From Euglena gracilis (taxonomy: Eukaryota; Euglenozoa; Euglenophyceae; Euglenales; Euglenaceae): a stretch of 21,021 nt of DNA. Location: assembly GCA_900893395.1 (NCBI GenBank), contig CAAHFI010650194.1, forward strand, positions 1-21,021, written 5' to 3'. Under the pieces are notes generated by a model that did no database searches, was not told the DNA's origin, and saw only the letters and a program-made list of their open reading frames with translations. This document shows, in pieces, positions 1-7,079 of this stretch (its first letter is position 1; each line of letters begins with the position of its first letter). The translations under genes were made by a program, and so were the position numbers.

Positions 1-281
1 TGAGCTGCCCGACCCCCCCCGGGTCACTAAGCCAAACCAATCCCCATCCTCTGTCCACACGACATGCCGCTGCAGAGTCCCCCCCCCCCGGTGGGTAGAT
101 CCCCGGGTCCTAAAAAAACACTCTGGACTGGACCACTGCTCCAGAAAGGGGCGTTTGGGGCCGATGAGCCAGCAACTGGGGCTGCAAGGGGCAGGCTTGC
201 AGTCCCTTGGAGCGTATGGTCTGAACAGAACCCCCGCTCCAGCCCCGGCCGTGTCCAAGGGCTGAGTGGTGCCTTTGACAG

Positions 282-356
282 GCCCAATGTCAGTGAACCC
301 ACATATGCTGCTTGCATCTTGGGAACCCATTCCGAACCCAGACAATATTATCCCTG
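282..356 (+). CDS. Possible exon, unknown protein
   Basis: An acceptor-like ...TTTGACAG is followed by a frame reading PMSVNPHMLLASWEP, and the stretch ends at the donor-like CTG|GTAAAC at 357. The same frame upstream (about 122-265) reads LGLQGAGLQSLGAYGLNRT and then meets a stop near 266, so an upstream exon may lie there. The family is not recognised. It may be a 5' exon of the gene continuing at 1585, but the phases could not be connected. Confidence 0.25.
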
Positions 357-360
357 GTAA

Positions 361-640
361 ACCCAACTCCCAAGTAATAGGGTAATATTTTTTCGCCCGA
401 AGTCCCTGAGCGGGGGTTTTTAGCACCCCAAAATTTTCGAAATTCTTCGAAGTCCCATGGGAACCAAAAAGCACCAAAACCCCCACTTTGGGGTCATTTA
501 TTGTATTTTCTGAGAATTTTCATTTTTGAAAGAAATTGTGAAATTTGTCACATTTTCCGGGCAAAATGTGGGTCGTTCGGCCCGGAAATTAGCAGGGGGG
601 TCAGATCCCAAGGGGTATACCCCCCAGCAAGTGCACAGGT
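361..640. other. Intergenic or intronic sequence, no gene seen
   Basis: This is low-complexity sequence with A/T runs and C/G runs. I see no convincing exon. An imperfect inverted repeat, AATATTATCCCT at 344-355 against AGGGTAATATT at 379-389, lies at its left edge. A similar AATATTAT/ATAATATT pair occurs at about 18660-18688. Confidence 0.4.
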
Positions 641-658
641 GCACAATAGCAATTTCAG

Positions 659-801
659 AACCCCTTGTCCAAGACCCCCCCTTTGGAGGGGTCAATCACT
701 GCTTATCCCACTGAGCCCTGTGCCGCCCTCCGTGGTGCCCAATTACCTGGCCGCCCTCCAGAACTCCATTCAGTTGAACACAACTGGGCTGCCAAGCAGA
801 G
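659..801 (+). CDS. Possible exon, unknown protein
   Basis: After an acceptor-like AATTTCAG the frame is open and includes VPNYLAALQNSIQLNTTG, which has ordinary protein composition. No strong GT donor is visible at its 3' end. Candidates are a GC donor after AGCAGAG, or GT within TTGGCTGTGC. Membership of the downstream Gly-rich gene is guessed from position only. Confidence 0.25.
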
Positions 802-960
802 GCTTGGCTGTGCTTTAATCCCCCATGTAAACCCTCCCAATAGCCCTTCCTTCTCTCTAACAGCAAGCCTTGAAAAAGCACACACAAAGCACACACCTTT
901 TTTTACCCCAGACAAGGTGTTCACATAAGAGGCAACCTTTTTGTCTTTGTTCTTGGATTT

Positions 961-1375
961 GTAAACCCCCCCTAAATATAAACCCCCCCCCAAATACAAC
1001 CCCCCCCCCAAATATAAACCCCCCCCTGAGGACCTTGAAATCCCGCCCAAATATAAAACCCCCCCTCCGGCGCGAAGCGCCGGAAGGAAAAATTTTCGAC
1101 AAAATATCTCCCAAAATTGTCATTTTTGGCAGATTTGGGAACAATTTTTACCAAAAACATGTGAAAATTGCTCCTTCGCCCGAAAAATGAAGTTTTTGGA
1201 CCCCCAAGGGTGGGCGTATTTGTTATTTTGGACCAAAAAAGTGACTACTGGAGCCCACCAGGAAGTTGATTTTCCGACCGAATATAAAACCCCCCCAAAT
1301 ATAAAACCCCCCTCGGGTCTTGAAATTTCCGCCCAATTATAAAACCGGGGGGTTTATATTTGGGGGGGGGTTTAT
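961..1375. repeat. C-run/TATAA repeat cluster with inverted ends
   Basis: The block opens with several units of the form CCCCCCAAATATAAA (961-1065) and repeats them near 1285-1310. It closes with the inverted form GGGGTTTATATTTGGGG at about 1346-1373. A longer direct repeat, roughly GACCTTGAAATCCCGCCCAA, occurs at 1030-1063 and again, diverged, at 1317-1345. A short hairpin CGGCGCGAAGCGCCG lies at about 1069-1083. The inverted ends suggest a decayed foldback-type element. No coding capacity is seen. Confidence 0.6.
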
Positions 1376-1584
1376 TTGGTTTTGGATGTCAGTTTCAGTG
1401 TCCATTGTGTGAAATTTTCTGACAGTGAAGCATTTTCTTGGCACCAAGTTTTTTTTGTGAAATACCCAAGTTTGGCTTTTCCCAGTCACCTTGGCACAAC
1501 CGGTTATCTTGATTATTTTTTCAACCCCTGTTCCCTTCCTCTTGCCCTTCCTCTGGCGTCACCACAACCCACACCATCTGGCAG

Positions 1585-1664
1585 CAACTTTGGCTTCGGC
1601 GGCACGGGTTTCACCACAGGTGGCAATTCTGTACCTCAAGGAGTGAATGTTCCATCCCATGGAG
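1585..1664 (+). CDS. Gly-rich exon of gene model 1
   Basis: The acceptor ATCTGGCAG is followed by a frame reading NFGFGGTGFTTGGNSVPQG and ending at the strong donor GGAG|GTAAGG (1665). The frame stays open upstream of the acceptor, where it reads QPTPSGS, so the exon may begin earlier. PTPSGS resembles PNPSGS at the start of the 2241 exon and may mark a repeated unit of the protein. Confidence 0.5.
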
Positions 1665-4600
1665 GTAAGGGCCAACCACAAACCAGACAGGTTCCTCCTC
1701 CTGAAATTGTGATCTGTTTCTTGAACAATTGCCATCCTCTCCTCCCCAAAGTTTGCCAAGAACCAGTGGGTATTTAGACACCTGCTTGAAAAGTCAGCAA
1801 CCGCCAAGATTTTTTTTGAAAAGTTGAATGTGCTTAACAGGGCTAAAATTGCTTGCAAATAAGTTATTCATGCTAAAAAGTCTGGTAAATTTTTCAATTG
1901 TTGATTGTTCATGACAGGGTTCAAGACAAGGAGCGTGTTCACAGCCCAGGGGAAGGGGGTTCCACCCCCACCTTGACAGGGTAGGTCCCAACCACCCAAC
2001 CCCCAACTGGCCTTTTGGTGAACCCTGATGATGGCTTGATTCCACCTCCGTCTTTGCATGCTACCCCCAAACAGGAAGTGCCAGCACCAGGCCGGGTGGA
2101 ACTCTGTGGTTTATTGAAGGTGCAATGAACAAAGAATGAAAATATGCACCCATGTGGAATATGGAGTCTGAGTCGGGCAATTTGTCCTGTTGGCAGGGTT
2201 TAAAATAAGTGAAACACATTGAAAGGTTTTGCATTTGCAGCGCCCAAACCCATCAGGAAGCTTGTGGAGTGTGGCGCCTGGCATGAATTTCGTCCGGAAC
2301 GAGCGGTCAGCCCAAGTGGGGGGCCATGGAGGCGGCTACAGTGGCGGGGCGGCGGGAAGGGTGGCTTTGGGGGCGGCGGGAAGGGTGGCTTTGGGGGCGG
2401 CAAAGGGAAAGGTGCCCGACGTCAGGGTGGCAAGGGCCATGACCACACCACTGCTTTGTGTGTGCTGACCCTCATCCACGGGTGAATGAATGTTTTTTTT
2501 TGAGTCATTGGCTGGCTTTTTTTGTCCCCAGACACCCAGAAATGATGACAGTGGCTCTGGTACCAGAGGTGAGATGTCCCAGGGGTTTTTTTTAGTCTTG
2601 GACCCCCGGCGGGGGGGAGGGGGAGGGTGGGTGGGTCTGGCAGCCCCCCCCCCCCGGGGGTGAGGGTCCCCCAGGGGGCGGTGGGATACACTTTTTGGCA
2701 CCAAAGGTGCCGAAAATTTTTGAAAAAGGTGCTATTTTAGCATTTTTTGCAATTTTTGGCCACATTCAGGCAAAATTGAGTGGGTCCCCCGGAACCCCCC
2801 CCCCGGGGCATCCCCCGGGGTGGATGGGTTGGGGGGGACTCCCCCTCCCCCCCCCCCCGTCTTAAAAAAACTGGATGGTCCAAATTGATTTTGTACCATT
2901 TGGCAATTGGCATATCCAACCCCCCCCCAGAGGAATGTTTTTTGACTAGTCTCCACAAACGCTGACCAATTGGTTTCATTGCAAGTGGAAAGTGAACCTG
3001 TGGGGGGTCATTGAGCAATGGTGTGGCCAGGACAATTACAACAACCTGGGCAATGCACGAAACCGTGGGCCAGGGCAACGGATCGAGATTTCTTTCTGAT
3101 GTTGTGGTGCACACACACGTACACACAGTACTGAGGACCGACCATTCAGGCCGCTGAATCATTGGGTCAGAAGACTAACTCGCATTTGAGCTTTTGTGTT
3201 TGTCCTCTGCGCAACATTTCGCTCTTTTCAGACCTGGCTTTGATCCCGTGGCCACCAGGATCCCATGGCAGTAGGGTTTTGATTAGAAAAAAATGTCACA
3301 CCTATAGATGCGGTGTGTCCCCTCTGTGACCCCAGGGGGGGGGTGTCTGGACCGCCCAAGCGTGCCCAAAATGGATTTGGGGAAGCCAAAGATGACCCAG
3401 TTTGGCTGCATCATTTGAGTCCCTCGTTTTTTGAACCGCTCATTGTGTCCGCCAGCGATGCTCCACAGGCTGGCAAGAATTCACTTTTTTGTAAAGCGCT
3501 GTGGCATTTGTGAAGCATTACGTGCTGAGTCATCGAGGGGGCTGAGTCTGTTCAGTGCTTCTGAGGAGCTGAAAACCAGAGCGCCAAACAGCTCCAATCC
3601 CTGGAGCTTGAAGCGGGAGAGCGAGAACAATGAAGAAGCACCCTGGTTCAGTGGCCAGGGTTGAGGGTCTTGTCCCCACATCTGGTGAGAAACTCCGCAC
3701 CTACACTGCTGGACAAAAAAATGCAGTGGTTTTGGCCATTGCACCACAAACCCCCATTGCACATGTGTGCAACAGAAGCCCTGAACTCATAGGAGTCTAG
3801 GAGTCCCTCTGCTGTGTTACAGTTTTGGGGGCCCTCTCTGTTGGCTTTGGTGAAGAATCCATTTTGCACATATGCAACGAACATGCTCACATGATGCACT
3901 GGTTGTTTATATTGATTGCATCCTGCCTTGCGTTTGCAAACTTCATTTCTTTAAAAGTGTGGTCATTGCGCATGGGTGCAATGTATTTCCTCACGGCCAA
4001 CACTGCCAGGCCAACAAGGCCAACACTGGGTATGCGGAGGGAGGCCCAAACACACTGCAACACAGGAGAGGGAGTTAAAGGAGTTTTGCACCCTTTGCGC
4101 AAATGCTTAATGGTAATGTGTTGCTCATTTGCCCAATGGGCAACCGTTGAACAAGTGCGCAATGGTCTTTTCAATAGCAGATGTTTATGAATGTGTGCAT
4201 ATTTCGGGAGCAGGTGCGGATTGTGGAGAATGATGAAGAGGATTTGATTGTGTCCAGAAGTAAACAAACAGCTGGGCGGGGGGGGGTGAGGGCACGGCGA
4301 CAGTTTTGGTTCCGAGAAAAGGGGTGTGGAAGAAATGTGGGAGAGTCCTTGAAGCCAGCATGGAAGCGTGAAAAGGCGGAACTCCGTTGGCCATCTATCT
4401 GACAGTTTGGGGCAATACGCTCAACGTATTACCTGCAAAAATTAAGGCACCCTTGTCGAATTCTGCTAGAATTGGCCAGACATAAAATCTCCTCGTTGAT
4501 TTTGAACTGCTCAGGCATTGGGGAGGAAAGGGCTATCCCAATCAGATGAATCATGGGCGACAGGCTGTGGAGCCACAGTGGCGCTCCACTCAATGTGGGA

Positions 4601-5745
4601 GTGGGTGGTTTTCCAAAATGACAGGATGACCTGCTTGACCGAACGGTGCCCTCCATCTTCCCGGTGTGATGGAGTTTGTCTGCTGGTTTGTAAACCACCA
4701 GAAAAGATGTGTCAGTGTGTCCATGTTTTTCCGTCATTGTTGGCTTCATTGCTGGCTGAACTTTTCGCCTTCTCGGTTCCATCCGCTCAGACCTAAAAAA
4801 GTTGATTGGTTCAATTCCTGAGTGGTTAAGTGGGTTATGTTGCGCATTTGCGCACGGCCGCACTGAATTCTGTCTGTTTCTGATTTTGCGCAACGGCACT
4901 CTTTTTTTCATTTTTTTTTAAAAAAGTGTTTTTGTTCCACAGATTCAAAAGAAAAAATTTCACGATGAGTGGTATGGCTGTTGTGCAAATGCACGATGGT
5001 CACCCTTATTTAGAACTCCAAAAATTGAAGTCGTTGCGCGTTTGCGCATTTTATTTTTAATGAAGAGTTTACGGGTGCCATTGCGCAAATGTGCAATGGA
5101 GTCGCCTTGGTTTGTTATCCAGCGTTTCGGGTTCATGCACAGGCAACCATCAAGGCATTGTTTTCATACCCTTTCAAGCCCTGGGGGCAGGACACACATA
5201 TTAGGACCTCGGGCCTGGGTCTTGGGACACCCAGTCAGCTCCAACGTTAAGTGAGTTGGGCCCAAGTTCAACATGAGCGCAAAACAAAGAACACATTGGA
5301 AAATGTGGATATTTGGGGTTAAGCACGAGGGAAACAAGTACCTGGGGGAGACCCACCACCGCATGAGGGGCCAACTTTTGGGCGCAGAAGATAGTGAAAA
5401 ATAGTGGGTTTCCTCCGGGGGGGGGGGGATGGTCAAAATGAATTTGACTTGGCCAAAATTGGGCGATGAAACTTTTTTGTGCATTTTCAGGATTTCGCCC
5501 AATTTTTGTGTCACTGATTTAGGCTGAAGCAATTATGCCCGATTGCCCAGGCCCAGGTGGAGCCCCCCCCTTCCACAAGGCAATCTCCCAGCGAAGGATC
5601 CACAGTGCAGCGGCAGTCCGACGAAGGGTACTCGGCGGAGGGGGGCCAGTGGGAATGCTACTGCGGCTTCTTCAACAAGCCGCAGCGGAATCGGTGCTGG
5701 GCATGCGCCGGGTTCCGCCCCGCCAAGATGCGGGCCCGACCCTGA
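1585..5745 (+). CDS. Gene model 1: Gly-rich protein with C-terminal RanBP2-type zinc finger (multi-exon)
   Basis: Small exons with plausible splice sites can be chained: 1585-1664, 1918-1980, 2075-2119, 2241 to about 2440, 2532-2568, 3031 to about 3071, 3232-3270, 3336-3399, 4214-4285, 4943-4982 (or about 4998), 5191-5250 and 5523-5745. Phases agree from 2532 to 4982 and from 5191 to the stop. The links into 2075, 2241 and 5191 are uncertain. The product would be rich in Gly, Asn, Arg and Pro, with a RanBP2-type finger at the end. That resembles RNA-binding proteins of the FUS/TAF15 or hnRNP kind, but I see no RRM, so RNA binding is inference. The G-run in the 2241 exon appears one base short. 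Introns carry element A1 and the GCGCAA repeats. The start is not identified and may lie upstream of 1585. Confidence 0.45.
1918..1980 (+). CDS. Exon of gene model 1
   Basis: The acceptor TTGTTCATGACAG precedes a frame, in phase with the 1585 exon, reading GFKTRSVFTAQGKGVPPP. It ends at the strong donor CAGG|GTAGGT (1981). A TGA falls just before the donor in this phase, directly after a run of five C. One more C would restore an open frame, matching the homopolymer pattern seen elsewhere in the window. Confidence 0.35.
2075..2119 (+). CDS. Possible small exon of gene model 1
   Basis: The stretch is bounded by CCCCCAAACAG at its 5' end and TTGAAG|GTGCAA at 2120. One frame reads SASTRPGGTLWFIE. 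The phase relation to its neighbours is not settled because of the possible C-run error upstream. Confidence 0.25.
2241..2440 (+). CDS. Gly/Lys-rich exon of gene model 1
   Basis: The acceptor GCATTTGCAG at 2231-2240 is followed by RPNPSGSLWSVAPGMNFVRN, then GGHGGGYSGG, then a second frame with two KGGFGGG units and GKGKGARRQGGKG. The change of frame occurs at a four-G run near 2345, where the neighbouring repeat has five G. A one-base homopolymer under-call is therefore likely. Gly/Lys and Gly/Phe repeats of this kind are typical of disordered tails of RNA-binding proteins. The exact donor is unclear; candidates are at about 2412 and 2427. Confidence 0.5.
2532..2568 (+). CDS. Small exon of gene model 1
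   Basis: TTTGTCCCCAG is followed by TPRNDDSGSGTR and the donor CCAGAG|GTGAGA at 2569. Element A1 begins 13 nt into the following intron. One base is left over and joins in phase to 3031. Confidence 0.4.
2574..2882. mobile_element. Family A MITE-like element, copy A1 (2582-2874) with flanking TSD
   Basis: The element starts GGGGTTTTTTTTAGTCTTGG and ends GTCTTAAAAAAACTGG, so its ends are imperfect inverted repeats. It is flanked by ATGTCCCA (2574-2581) and ATGGTCCA (2875-2882), an 8-bp TSD with one mismatch. Internal landmarks shared with A2 and A3 are a C-rich block, GAAAAAGGTGCTATTTT, a TTTTTGGCCA stretch, AAATTGAGTGGGTCCCC and a second C/G-rich block. It has no coding capacity. It lies in the intron that starts at 2569. 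Confidence 0.75.
3031..3071 (+). CDS. Possible exon of gene model 1
   Basis: It follows the acceptor GTGTGGCCAG. In the phase left by the 2532 exon it reads GQLQQPGQCTKP up to a weak donor, CC|GTGGGC. In another phase the same DNA reads DNYNNLGNARNRGPGQRIE to a stop at 3097-3099, which would instead be a terminal exon. The two readings cannot be separated from sequence alone. Confidence 0.3.
3232..3270 (+). CDS. Exon of gene model 1
   Basis: The strong polypyrimidine acceptor TTCGCTCTTTTCAG precedes PGFDPVATRIPW and the donor GGCA|GTAGGG at 3271. Phase fits the following exon at 3336. Confidence 0.4.
3311..3660 (+). repeat. Family E mosaic repeat, 3' portion (copy E3)
   Basis: This aligns with about 20600-20905. 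Shared blocks are GAGTCCCTCGTTTTTTGAA, ATTGTGT, CCACAGGCTGG, CTTTTTT, GTGCTGAG-CATC-GAGGG, and ATCCCTGG-GCTTGAAG followed by GAGAACAA. In one frame both copies give a coding-like match, EALRAESSRGLSL here and EGLPAEASRGWTL at 20768. After that the frames part. It is either a duplicated exon-containing segment or a dispersed element with a decayed ORF. The family is not recognised. Confidence 0.5.
3336..3399 (+). CDS. Exon of gene model 1
   Basis: The acceptor TGTGACCCCAG is followed by eight G and a frame, in phase with 3232, reading GGVSGPPKRAQNGFGEAKDD. A donor-like CCA|GTTTGG lies at 3400. Joined to 3232 it gives PW-QGG..., a Gly/Pro/Lys-rich stretch. The segment overlaps the left edge of a repeat shared with about 20600-20905, so it could instead belong to that repeat. 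Confidence 0.35.
3735..4170. repeat. Cluster of degenerate GCGCAA-type palindromic repeats
   Basis: Short inverted motifs of the form TTGCRCAWWTGYGCAA recur here: TTGCACATGTGTGCAA (about 3758), TTTTGCACATATGCAA (about 3860), ATTGCGCATGGGTGCAAT (about 3965), and TTTGCGCAAATG and GTGCGCAATGG (about 4090-4165). More copies lie at 4835-5100, 7805-7860, 8005-8060 and 18049-18302. No gene is seen in this stretch. Confidence 0.55.
4214..4285 (+). CDS. Exon of gene model 1 (acidic/basic segment)
   Basis: The acceptor ATATTTCGGGAGCAG precedes VRIVENDEEDLIVSRSKQ followed by TAGRGG, and the stretch ends at the donor GGGG|GTGAGG (4286). It is exactly 24 codons, phase 0 at both ends. That fits the phase-0 exon end at 3399 and the phase-0 start at 4943. 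The charged, non-repetitive composition makes this one of the more convincing exons. The frame remains open to 4402 without splicing, so a longer exon is possible. Confidence 0.45.
4835..5105. repeat. Second GCGCAA repeat cluster
   Basis: Copies include TTGCGCATTTGCGCA (about 4839), TTGTGCAAATGCAC (about 4981), TTGCGCGTTTGCGCA (about 5035) and ATTGCGCAAATGTGCAAT (about 5082). They lie in the introns on either side of the 4943 exon. Arms are often preceded or followed by CCATTG/CAATGG, extending the palindrome. Confidence 0.55.
4943..4982 (+). CDS. Small exon of gene model 1
   Basis: The acceptor TTTTTGTTCCACAG is followed by IQKKKFHDEWYGC, in phase with the 4214 exon. Donors are possible at 4983 (GTT|GTGCAA) or about 4999 (GATG|GTCACC). 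The second leaves the two bases needed by the 5191 exon. Confidence 0.35.
5191..5250 (+). CDS. Exon of gene model 1
   Basis: The acceptor CCTGGGGGCAG precedes THILGPRAWVLGHPVSSNV and the strong donor GTTAA|GTGAGT at 5251. The leftover AA joins the first base of the 5523 exon as AAG, in the frame of the zinc finger. That supports both splice sites. Confidence 0.45.
   Translation, partial: DTHIRTSGLGLGTPSQLQR
5523..5745 (+). CDS. Terminal exon of gene model 1: RanBP2-type zinc finger
   Basis: The acceptor TTGTGTCACTGATTTAG is followed by LKQLCPIAQAQVEPPPSTR, a Ser/Gln-rich linker, then GGQWECYCGFFNKPQRNRCW and ACAGFRPAKMRARP, with a TGA stop at 5743-5745. The pattern W-x-C-x-C-x3-N-x6-C-x2-C is that of a zf-RanBP finger with four Cys zinc ligands. 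In known families such fingers bind single-stranded RNA, Ran or ubiquitin. The first Cys pair is spaced by one residue where 2-4 is usual. Codons are GC-rich compared with the flanking introns. This is the best-supported domain in the window. Confidence 0.75.
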
Positions 5746-5964
5746 AGGACATCGGGGGGATTGGGCCTGGAGCGGCAGCGCTGCCTTGGGTCACGCCAAC
5801 TGGGTTGGCCACGCCGAGAGAGAAATTTTGAGCGTCTGCACACTCTTTTGGTGGTTCGGTGGGTGCCCCCCAAGGGTGTATTCCTTCTGAAGAAACCTGG
5901 GACGGAAACCACTCTCTTTCTTGGTGTCATGGATGGGATCCATAACTGGAGGTAACGTTTCAAT

Positions 5965-6215
5965 CCAATGGATGTTTTCCCTCAAGAATTGGATTGGAGG
6001 ATAGCCATTGGTACAAAGTGGGCCAAGGAAGTGTTTCAGTACCAGTACCACTGCAAGCCGTTTGGGGTGCCCACAATAATTATCAGTCACCAAGGGAGCC
6101 ATTTTGTCAAACTTGCAGTCCACATGTCGCTAATGGGGATTTGGCCAGCATTTTCCCAGGCCACCGCACCAAGCCAAATGGGAGGGTGGAGAGAGCCAGT
6201 CGACAAATGCTTTTG
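5965..6215 (+). mobile_element. Fossil Ty3/gypsy-type LTR retrotransposon, integrase core fragment
   Basis: The translation contains the recognisable integrase core landmarks WAKEVFQYQY, FGVPTIIIS-QGSHF, a Met-Gly-Ile-Trp segment and, near the end, an NGRVERASRQ motif. These are typical of the catalytic domain of Ty3/gypsy pol. Only this domain fragment is recognisable; no LTRs, reverse transcriptase or gag are seen beside it. It is clearly broken, with a few disruptions over about 250 bp, and looks moderately old. It lies between gene models 1 and 2. Confidence 0.7.
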
Positions 6216-6551
6216 TTCCCTTGTCTTTTTTTTTTGCCTGTCATTATCTTCCCATTTTTTTTGTTTGCACAACATTTTTGTCACAGCTTGTTATTTTTTT
6301 TAATACAGTTTGAATCGAGAAGGAATGAGGAAGATATATGGATCTGTCTGCAAAGTTTTTCATGCTCCAAACAGTTTTTTTTATTTGACGCACTGCGCAC
6401 TGTGCTCCACACCAACTGTCGAAGTGCGGGTCACTCAACTTCGCCATGAGAACGGCTTGCAAGAACAGCACCTGTTAACAGGCGTTGCCAGAGATGGCGT
6501 CAGGTGGGGGCATCTTTCCACTCTCATGACGCAGTCACCATCTTTTCACAG

Positions 6552-6586
6552 CAGCCCCCAGCTGGGCTGCGGGGCACCTCCACAGG
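6552..6586 (+). CDS. Possible small exon, gene model 2 (5' part)
   Basis: ATCTTTTCACAG precedes SPQLGCGAPPQ and the donor CAGG|GTGAGA at 6587. It lies inside a longer open frame (6310-6732), so its separate status is uncertain. Confidence 0.25.
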
Positions 6587-6627
6587 GTGAGACAAGGATG
6601 AGGGAAATGCTTTGGGTCCATCTGCAG

Positions 6628-6679
6628 GTGGTTCGGCTTGGAAACAGAGGTCGAAACGATGGGAATGGCGGTTTTCAAG
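6628..6679 (+). CDS. Possible Gly/Asn/Arg-rich exon, gene model 2 (5' part)
   Basis: GTCCATCTGCAG is followed by VVRLGNRGRNDGNGGFQ and the strong donor CAAG|GTGAGT (6680). The composition resembles the Gly-rich exons of gene model 1. It might be a remnant of a related gene rather than part of the acidic protein downstream. Confidence 0.3.
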
Positions 6680-6834
6680 GTGAGTTTGACAATCCTCATC
6701 AAAATTGCATGCAGTTGTTGCTGCCGGTATGAGCACCCCCCCCCCGACGACCCCTGGTCTGGGTCAGTAAGACCCCTGCTTGACTGCCATGCGTTGATGC
6801 GCCAACGCCTGACATTGGCGGCCCGAAACCGCAG

Positions 6835-7079
6835 CCCGCCGCAGACACAAGCCCCGAACCGGACACCCCTGCCACAGCCGAAGCTGACACCCCTGCCCAG
6901 CCGAAGCTGACACCCCTGCCCCAGCCGAAGCTGACACCCCTGCCCAGCCGAAGCTGACGCCCCTGCCCCAGCCGAAGCCGACGCCCCGCCAACGCCGCCG
7001 CTCCGACGGAAGCGGAGGCTCCCAAAGCCGACGCCCCGGCTGACGCAGCACCCACCCCGACGCCGAGGTCCCTCCCAAG
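6835..7079 (+). CDS. Repeat exon of gene model 2
   Basis: After AAACCGCAG (or GCCGCAG at 6844) the frame reads PAADTSPEPDTPATAEADTP. Tandem units of CCGAAGCTGACACCCCTGCC follow, 23 or 24 bp long. A 24-bp unit encodes AEADTPAP. The 23-bp units lack one C in the same C run and shift the frame. Two further C runs, near 6982 and 7057, are also one base short of the coherent frame. The exon ends at CCCAAG|GTGAAA (7080). Confidence 0.5.

Noticed and set aside
2241-2340. A second, degenerate RanBP2 finger around MNFVRN
   Set aside because: NF-x-RN has the right look, but none of the four zinc-binding Cys is present at the expected positions.
4805-4840. tRNA-like GGTTCAATTCC and GAGTGGTTAAGTGGG
   Set aside because: The B-box-like string comes before the A-box-like string, and no cloverleaf can be drawn.
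4429-4911. 160-codon minus-strand open frame
   Set aside because: Unremarkable composition, no recognisable motif, no linked exons, and its end overlaps GCGCAA repeats.
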